Source: CAZCVI01 sp964502145
GTDB taxonomy: Bacteria; Acidobacteriota; Aminicenantia; UBA2199
Assembly (NCBI GenBank): GCA_964502145.1
Contig: CAZCVI010000041.1
Location: 1-57,953 of the forward strand
Length of the DNA: 57,953 nt
Direction of reading: 5' to 3'
Under the pieces are notes generated by a model, which was not told the DNA's origin, made no database searches, and worked only from the letters and a program-made list of their open reading frames with translations. Below, piece after piece: positions 57,918 through 57,953 of this stretch. The translations under genes and the position numbers were made by a program. Every line of letters starts with the position of its first letter. Position 1 is the stretch's first letter.

Positions 57918-57953
57918 GATTTAGAGTTTTCGCGTCGCGAAGCCAACTTCCAC

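Overview
The window is a chromosomal segment from a Gram-negative bacterium. It has several outer-membrane beta-barrels, a LolA-like protein, signal peptides, strong Shine-Dalgarno sites, and ordinary -10/-35 promoters beside -24/-12 (sigma-54) promoters. Multiheme cytochromes, PKD-domain envelope proteins, a ROCO GTPase, a TIR fusion and dense families of intergenic hairpin repeats point to an uncultured anaerobic or facultative lineage. My guess is an Aminicenantes- or Acidobacteriota-like organism, but this is weak: no rRNA, tRNA or marker gene was seen.

Layout. 0.2-3.5 kb: DEAD-box RNA helicase and a DUF4388/J-domain/TPR protein. 3.9-8.9 kb: a three-gene envelope operon (small exported module, beta-barrel, PKD-repeat protein carrying the same module). 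9-15.5 kb: an accessory block with an LRR-Roc-COR GTPase ending in a nuclease-like domain, a TIR/AAA/PD-(D/E)XK fusion, and toxin-antitoxin genes set among copies of one repeat. 15.6-21.4 kb: a six-gene operon on the minus strand (ABC ATPase, permease, LolA-like protein, beta-barrel, LytS-type kinase, LytTR regulator). 21.4-29.2 kb: mixed accessory DNA with an orphan antitoxin, gene remnants, a 21-bp tandem array, an AlgB-like sigma-54 activator, a DUF1003 protein, an AlbA/HATPase protein, a beta-propeller protein, a deleted nucleotidyltransferase and a MITE-like element. 29.2-37 kb: a KinB-like kinase in one operon with kdpABC and a kinase-less KdpD sensor half fused to a PTS EIIA-like domain, behind a near-consensus sigma-54 promoter.

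37.4-45 kb holds three translationally overlapping genes that I cannot assign to a named system: a GAF-rich protein with a histidine-kinase-type ATPase end, a short receiver-like protein, and a large protein with an HD/phosphodiesterase-like metal site. 45.2-46 kb: an Arg/Asn-repeat exported protein behind a second sigma-54-like promoter. 46.4-48.6 kb: a membrane cytochrome b-like protein and an FeS-flavoprotein. 48.7-49.3 kb: a VapBC-type module. 49.5-55 kb: a 23-heme cytochrome, a beta-barrel and a 27-heme cytochrome, probably an electron conduit across the envelope. 55.3-57.8 kb: a small beta-barrel, a 3-ketodihydrosphingosine-reductase-like SDR and a pseudo-receiver.

Themes. The KinB-like kinase, the sigma-54 promoter and the AlgB-like activator suggest potassium uptake is controlled by sigma-54 rather than classical KdpDE. 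The cytochrome, porin and redox genes fit extracellular electron transfer. The intergenic spaces carry several families of long palindromic arrays with a period near 9 bp. Different families use different unit sequences but share one architecture.
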